Source: Siphonodentalium dalli
Lineage: Eukaryota; Mollusca; Scaphopoda; Gadilida; Siphonodentaliidae
Direction: 5' to 3'
NCBI GenBank assembly: GCA_032622095.1
Contig: CP136068.1
Span: forward strand, 130,209,989 to 130,273,988
Length of the DNA stretch: 64,000 nucleotides
A program made the translations under genes and the position numbers. A model generated the notes under the pieces. It was not told the origin of the DNA and did no database searches. It saw only the letters and a program-made list of their open reading frames with translations. Position 1 is the stretch's first letter. Each line of letters starts with the position of its first letter. Below, one piece after another: positions 58,271 to 64,000 of the stretch.

Positions 58271-59653
58271 TAGCTGGTTGATCCAGACACTGGCAGTATG
58301 TGTTCCATACATACCTACACATAAACACATGCAACATACACTACTTTCTAAACGAAATATTTGGATCAGAAATTTGCCATTGTCAAAAAGATCGATAAAA
58401 TTTGACATTGATTTACCTTTTATACTCAATCGATCTGCGGGGTCAAATGCTTCATTTTTAGGGCGGAAACAATAGGGTTCCAACTGGTCATTTGAAATGT
58501 ACATGTACATGTACACTTACATAGACCAATTAGCAACCAAGTTTGGTCACTCATCTCAGATGTGAATGGATCACGTGGTCAAAATGTCAGCCGATTGGAA
58601 TTTCGAACTGTCAAAATGTTGTGTTTGTTCTGGCGATGACTAGAACATTGACAAAACGCTCCCAAACTAATATATGGCAACACATCAGTATACTAATTGT
58701 TGGATAACAGTTTACGAATACACTGCACTCACCTGAATGCGAATATAGATGATTAATTCCAATCCAAACAGAACGAATATAATACGATGTAACCCAAACA
58801 TCCATGCTTTGACAAGCCGAATCACACACTTTCCACTTCGCGAATTAACCTGTTCGATGAAATATAGGGCGGTGGTCACTGGTATTTGAACTTATTTCAC
58901 AAATATAGTGACACATTACAATAACCAGCTCATGATAAGAATGATATTTAAGTTATTGCGATCGAATATTGATTCGAATGCACGAACAATTCAATGAGAC
59001 TATACGTACATGTGACAAATCAGTCCGCACGTGAAATCGCTGTCTGTAAACTGTATTTTTAAGTGTAAACACGTAGTGTTGACTAATGTCAAAGCGCTAA
59101 TAACTAAACAATTATTGCGATCCCGAGGCACATTCCTCCCCTCACATGTCCATGAATGAACGAGAAAATATCTCACAATTAAAGTGACATACACAATTAA
59201 CAATTGGAACTGAAGGAAGTCAGAAAATTTACAATGATTCGTTCCCGCCCGACTGCAATTTGTTTTAATGTTGTTCATTGTCACGTGACCGTGATTCAAT
59301 CAAAATGGCGTCCCCATAGTAACGATTTCTTCCAACTTGCAAATCTTATTCTACAATAATAGCACCTAGTAACTTGACCATACTATCGTATAATTGATTT
59401 ACGGTGTTGGGGTGACAATACCGCTGGATAATTTGGCCAAAATAATGAAAATTAAAGGATTTGTGATTTTGTCATAAACAAATTTCAAATAGCATTTTCT
59501 CCACCAAAAACACCGTTGAAATTTTTTTCAGTCTCGGTTATGACTTCAGATTACCGATTTATACAATATCTGAGCTTGGGAACTCTCCAGGTCCCCTATT
59601 TCAACATGTGGTCATTTTTTTTTTCTCATGGCATAATTTAGGGGAATCATACC

Positions 59654-59920
59654 TTAACGAATAGAAGAACAATCGTAAACAACTTACGGCATGACATGAT
59701 ATCTATAGGAGAGGATACCAGGACCGGTATAACATCAATCACCAGACATCATCATCATCAACATTCTTATTATCACATGTACATTATATATGTTATTCAT
59801 CTTGTTTAAACATGTGTGTAAATATGGCCGGGAGAGGGGCCACCTTAAGTTGTTATAACTTGTCCCCCAATCCCTTGTAAATTGTGTTACAATAAATATG
59901 TTTAAACCAAGTATCTGTCA
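59654..59920 (+). mobile_element. LINE 3' UTR (part 3, after the TTAA insertion)
   Basis: Sequence continues from the LINE stop codon, with (CAT)n-rich DNA (59747-59762), gggccaccttaagttg, then ttgtaaattgtgttacaata and AATAAA at 59891-59896. It is the natural 3' end of the LINE split at 51345 and 55335. Confidence 0.65.
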
Positions 59921-61208
59921 TGCATGCATGTTTAAGTGTAACCCAACTGCATTCAGAATGTGTTCTGTCTGCAAATTGCTGCTCTTTTGCAGAGGAAAAT
60001 ATCAATGATTAGCTACCGTTAATTTTCGGAGGTTATAACAATATTGTCCCGTTTATATACAAACATAATCCAGAGAGTGCGAACAATATTCCAGGTTTAT
60101 AAGAATCAAGTTAGGTCCAGTTAGGTCCAATTTCACACACAAAAATATGTTGATAAATTTCCGAGAACGTTCACTTTCGTATTCTTAAATACCCCCAGTC
60201 AGAGTACAATGTACTTAATTGGGCACACGATATAGCGTGTAAGCCGATACATAGAGCGGATATAACGTAAAATGTGTAAGACTGCTATTAGTTTGTGTCT
60301 TCTCCGTTTTTATATATTGTAAAAAACTTAATCGCCTCAAGTGGCCGGACGCCGCCATGTTTTTGTGGAATTGTATTGTTCATCACGTGATGCAATCACG
60401 TGGGTCACCGTTAAGTTTTGAGATCATATGATACATCAATATATAGAACCTAAGCTAATGCTTCTCAATACCAAATACTTTGAAACTGAGAGACGTATAG
60501 GTACACTGAAGTACATATACGGATTGTTATATCTAAGAGTGATGTAGTTGCACATACTTCATAGCAATACGCGCGTTTCTCGGAATCTGTGCAGGTGCAA
60601 CGATGTGACGTATTCATGTCGCTTCCACAAACCCATGTCGATTTGACTCTAACGTATTAACCATGCGAGCACGGGTAACGCGCTTTATGTTAAAGTTTAT
60701 ATCAGGTCTCGCATATTCTGGATTCAACAGTAATGGTTAAATTTGACTATAACCAAATCCACATTTTCTGTTTTCGCGAAAACTATAGGACGGCACTTAT
60801 CCATGCTTGCACAAGTCCGTTTTGGTTTACATAACACAAACATGTATATGTATATGCCAGTTTGAATAGCATATTTTTCGATACATAGGTTCCTTGCTGA
60901 CAAACTTTGACTTAGATAAGTGATAGAAGACAGCGATCGTGTCATCTTTAAACATTTGCATGGCAACCAGTGGTACTGATCGCTAGGTAACTCAGTTTTC
61001 CAACAATCTTCATATTATATAATCAAGTGATATCGATTGTATTAGCAACAGTGATTTTACCTATAATATTTAAATATAACTATAATAGTTGAATCCACAA
61101 TGTGTCAGACCTGTATATACAGTGTCCATGACGGTCCTATGAAATTACACTGAGAGACCACCATTTTGTCCATCTGAGTGTTCCTTATATCACTTTCAAT
61201 AATTTCAG
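59921..61208. other. Unassigned sequence upstream of candidate exon B
   Basis: No gene is seen on either strand. The minus frame 60724-60966 has no recognised family. Confidence 0.4.
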
Positions 61209-61392
61209 GATTACTATTTCGTTGGCGACTACCCGTCGGTGATCCAGGCGATATACAATTTCAAATTGAATTTCAACGCAGTTGGACTCGAGAAACGATA
61301 TCAAATCGAGCGCACCCGTAAAATATTGGAGCAAATTGTCAACCACCAAAATAACAAATACAAGGGACTTGTGAAACTTGTCAACTATGATG
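61209..61392 (+). CDS. Candidate internal exon B of a host gene
   Basis: A 184-nt open segment is preceded by a pyrimidine-rich acceptor (CAATAATTTCAG, AG at 61207-61208) and followed by a strong donor G|GTATGT at 61393. It starts in phase 0 and ends in phase 1. The product starts DYYFVGDYPSVIQAIYNFKL and includes GLEKRYQIERTRKILEQIVN and KYKGLVKLVNYD, a likely helical, charged segment. I do not recognise the family. Its codons are richer in G+C than the flanks, as expected for an old exon. It matches candidate exon A (ends phase 0 at 31453) in strand and phase, which suggests but does not prove that they splice together. Confidence 0.5.
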
Positions 61393-62369
61393 GTATGTAT
61401 ATATATGCTTCTAAAAACACGTGATGTACTTAGAGAAATGTTGCTTCTTCGGTGGTATAATGCTCTTATTATTATGTAATGTACTGCATTCATTTCAACA
61501 AAATTAAGCATATGTCTAATAACGTAATGTTACACAAGGGAGTTATTAAGATAAAATAAGTCCTCATTTCCATAATTCACAACTGCTAACCGGATACCTA
61601 ATATACCAATACCAACCGCTGCAGCAAAAGCTACATATATTCTCAAATTAAATGCCACATCGACCGCGTTGGAACCGCCGTCAGACTGTGTTGAACAATG
61701 ACCATAAAGCAATAGGGTTGATGTAACGCTGTCACAACGTTAATTCAACGCGGTTGCAATATTCTTCAACGCGGTGGCAATAACCATCAACGCAACATAA
61801 CGCAGTGGTGGTGGCTGTTAACGAAACGAAACGAAATGGAATGATGCCGTATAGGTTCAACCAACAATACATTGTGACGTTGTGACGTTGTGAAGTGTAA
61901 ATATTGTCAGGGAGTGGCATAACCAGGATTGGCTGTATTCCTGTCACCCCCGTTGCCAATATAATAGATAATTCATCAATGGCATAACCTCAAGTTGATG
62001 TGCTAAGAACGAAATACTGGAATTTATAATATCAAAATATTGTATTATGTACATATATGTGTATAGTTATGGTTATGTAGGCGTGTGCACAGCAATTAAA
62101 GAACACTTTCTAATAGTAAGGTGGACCTTGTTTAAGTAACAATGATAATGCGTATATGGTATTTAAATCGTGTTAGCAGGGTCCAATAAGGGCGAATTTT
62201 CAGGGTAGTCAGCACTCACGCCCGGGGGGTGACTGGCTTGTTACTCAGGAGTTAAGTATACGTAGTTTAATTATGAGTTTTCGGGAGGAAAACATTCTCT
62301 GCAAGTTTTGTTTTTACATTTAAATTTTACACCATAAGCGTTGATAACCTTGACCTTAATTTTATATTT
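61393..62369. other. Unassigned sequence, possible intron
   Basis: Contains short direct repeats of caacgcggttgcaata type (61740-61800) and three ttgtgacg words (61871-61890). No further exon could be recognised. Confidence 0.4.
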
Positions 62370-62790
62370 AAAGTTTTGTCGGCTTTCAATTGATTTTAGT
62401 TTTTTGTCTTATTATATGATAATGAGTGGCTCCAAATTTGAATAGCATAGACAAGACGGCTTTGAATTAAGGCATAATATAGCGTTCGAATGGCATCACC
62501 TTGTTCATACTCTTGCCATTTTAGAACATATCGCCATTCGGCGAGGTATGGTCTTTAAAAATGAGGTTTTCATCGATTATAATTCCGAGAAATTTTAGTG
62601 ACGTTTCATTACTTTTGTTTCCAACAAGCTTGTGTTCTACGTCGTTTATGTATATCTTTAGAAAATTCCATTTGTCGTCATTGTTTTTTTGGATGAAGAA
62701 GCATATATTTACTTTTAGTTTTGTTTATGGATAGGCAGTTACAACAACACCATTTGTAGATCTTTTAACTCATTGTTCGAGATGTTTTCA
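62370..62790 (-). mobile_element. LINE reverse transcriptase fragment (C-terminal part)
   Basis: Minus-strand frames give SINKTKSKYMLLHPKK, then NETSLKFLGIIIDENLIFKD, then IRTLYYALIQSRLVYAIQIW, the post-catalytic blocks of a CR1/Jockey-like RT. Several frameshifts and stops are present. It abuts the integrase gene fossil on its right. Confidence 0.75.
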
Positions 62791-63540
62791 CTAAGATGGC
62801 CGTTATTGCCGGATGTGTAGAGTTTACATGTAGATGCCAAGTGGATTTGATTGATATGCAATCCTTAGCAGTCTCAGACTATAAGTGGATAATGGTGTAT
62901 CAAGACCACCTCACCAAATTCTGTATACCGAGACCGTTAACAAGCAAAATAGCAACGGATGTAGCTTTCCAGCTTCTAGATATCTTCCTTATGTTAGGAG
63001 CTCCAGCCATTCTGCAGAGTGACAATGGATCCGAGTTCACAGCTAATGTCATCAAAGATCTGAAATATATGTGGCCAGAGTTGACTATAGTTCACGGAAA
63101 ACAACGACACCCCCCAAAGCCAAGGTTCGGTTGAAAGGGCCAATGGTGATATCAAGGATATTCTAGTGGCTTGCCATTCCAATACCACAGGTCGATCGTG
63201 GGAGAGGTGACCCGAGAAACATTTTAGGAGTTGTTGTCGACAGGAACCTCGACAGAGACTTATACACAATCTCTGTCAAATCAGGCATTCTGAGCGAAAA
63301 GTATTCTCGCAACCAATTTGATTTATGCCCGGAGATACTTTTGACTACCGATCACATTTGTCAAACAAAGATTATCCCTCTACACTCTGCAGTCAGGGAG
63401 CAATCTGCAACAGGTGGTCAAGGATTTAAGAAATGTAAATGTAAGGGGACATGCACGACAGCCAAATGTAAATGCTTCAAGGCTCAATATTAAATGCAAT
63501 CCACGATGTCACAATAGCCTCACATGTAAAAACAAGTAGA
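62791..63540 (+). pseudogene. Broken KRBA2/SCAND3-type retroviral-like integrase gene
   Basis: The frame from 62796 encodes the integrase core: RCQVDLIDMQS with the first Asp, YKWIMVYQDHLTKFC, and ILQSDNGSEF with the second Asp (residue 76). An extra C in the run near 63109-63114 shifts the frame, after which QGSVERANGDIKDILVA carries the catalytic Glu. Sequence is missing near 63190-63215. The tail then continues (LYTISVKSGILSEKYSRNQF; CKCKGTCTTAKCKCFK), and a third shift near 63487 leads to CNPRCHNSLTCKNK and TAG at 63538-63540. The Cys-rich end is a hallmark of KRBA2-like integrase proteins in invertebrates. AATAAA lies at 63743. The 5' part is absent. Confidence 0.85.
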
Positions 63541-63776
63541 TGATGACTTTGTATTGAGCTTTGAACACATTAAGTCAATTATTCTAGTTTCAGTGGAAAC
63601 ATTTTGCATATTTCTTTATGTAAACTAAATTTGTTACTGGAACATTGATGATGATTTATCTTAGCAGCAAACATCTTATTGTATAAATGTTGATTGTGTT
63701 TGTAATATGACTATAATTTCTATGTATTCCATAACTTGTTTGCAATAAAAAAATTTAATTTAACTTGGTTGTCCTT
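63541..63776 (+). other. 3' UTR of the integrase fossil
   Basis: AT-rich sequence after the last stop with a poly(A) signal AATAAA at 63743-63748 followed by an A run. No open frame is seen. Confidence 0.5.
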
Positions 63777-63935
63777 CAGTAATTTTATGAAATCCCTGGC
63801 GCCTAAAATCAGTAATTACGCGAAATCCCTGAATTTTCTAGTAATTTCATTAAATCCTTACTCAGATCAGGGATTTCACGAATTTACTAAACGATTCAGG
63901 GATTTCGCGTAATTACTAATTTCACTGATTTACTG
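63777..63935. repeat. Inverted repeat of GCGAAATCCCTGA words
   Basis: Perfect 23-bp arms lie at 63811-63833 and 63895-63917 (inner word gcgaaatccctgaa and its complement). A second, weaker pair lies around tgaaatccctg (63788-63798) and cagggatttcac (63868-63879). The structure follows directly after the integrase 3' UTR and could be the element's terminal or subterminal repeat. Confidence 0.75.
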
Positions 63936-64000
63936 TAACATATATATATAGCGTAGTATCATCGACAAATGATAACAATTTCAATGAAGTTGCTGCAGAC

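Larger units (their letters stand above)
55336..59653. mobile_element. 4318-bp element with TTAA target duplication (Kolobok/piggyBac-like)
   Basis: The left end ggtaggattcccctaaatt (55336-55354) and the right end aatttaggggaatcatacc (59635-59653) are 19-bp inverted repeats with one mismatch. TTAA flanks both (55332-55335 and 59654-59657). Removing the element and one TTAA restores a contiguous LINE end, showing a real insertion. TTAA duplications are typical of piggyBac and Kolobok; GG-type ends favour Kolobok, but this is an inference. No transposase was recognised inside, so it is non-autonomous or decayed. The interior holds the repeats listed below. Confidence 0.8.

Overview
The window looks like gene-poor animal (metazoan) DNA. 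It is AT-rich, every coding trace of a known family is a transposable-element (TE) remnant, and it contains LINE reverse transcriptase/endonuclease fossils, a Harbinger-type MITE, several long-inverted-repeat DNA elements, a broken KRBA2/SCAND3-type integrase gene, satellite-like arrays and microsatellites. The TE mix (CR1/L2-like LINEs with a degenerate 2A-like motif, KRBA2-type integrase, long-TIR elements around tandem arrays) suggests a lophotrochozoan, perhaps a mollusc. That is an inference from family flavour; no species is identified. No rRNA, tRNA, CRISPR array or prokaryotic gene was seen.

Layout. 1-4260: the 3' end of one LINE (+), a tRNA-like SINE, and a 5' LINE fragment (-) with 2A-like/endonuclease/RT parts. 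6465-20316: the most striking block, a tandem duplication of a ~5.92 kb unit (7369-13290, 13291-19209, partial third copy 19210-20316). Each full unit holds two diverged inverted arms of ~1-1.3 kb around an array of ~145-bp modules carrying long poly-G tracts, then a degenerate minisatellite with a perfect 42-bp palindrome. 21816-26995: a second element of the same plan, with long inverted arms around ~15 copies of a ~197-bp satellite. 28123-29426: a 1.3-kb PIF/Harbinger-like MITE (TTA target duplication) that splits a degenerate GGTTA-rich repeat and carries its own ~62-bp minisatellite. 32-45 kb: small repeats, hairpins, MITE-like copies and one LINE fragment (-). 46112-50612: a third long-inverted-repeat element.

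51245-59920 is a nested stack. A + strand LINE was interrupted at its RT active-site box by a 2978-bp element with ~507-bp terminal inverted repeats (51346-54323) and an 8-bp (or 7-bp) target duplication. It was interrupted again at its stop codon by a 4318-bp element with 19-bp termini and a TTAA target duplication (55336-59653). 62370-63935: a LINE fragment (-) next to the integrase gene fossil (+) and a terminal hairpin.

The only candidates for a host gene are two open, splice-bounded + strand segments at 31189-31453 and 61209-61392. Both keep an open frame and have compatible phases. The first has a weak resemblance to the helical regulatory domain of PARP enzymes. If they belong to one gene, the ~29.8 kb of TE-filled sequence between them is an intron. 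This is the least certain and potentially most useful lead here.
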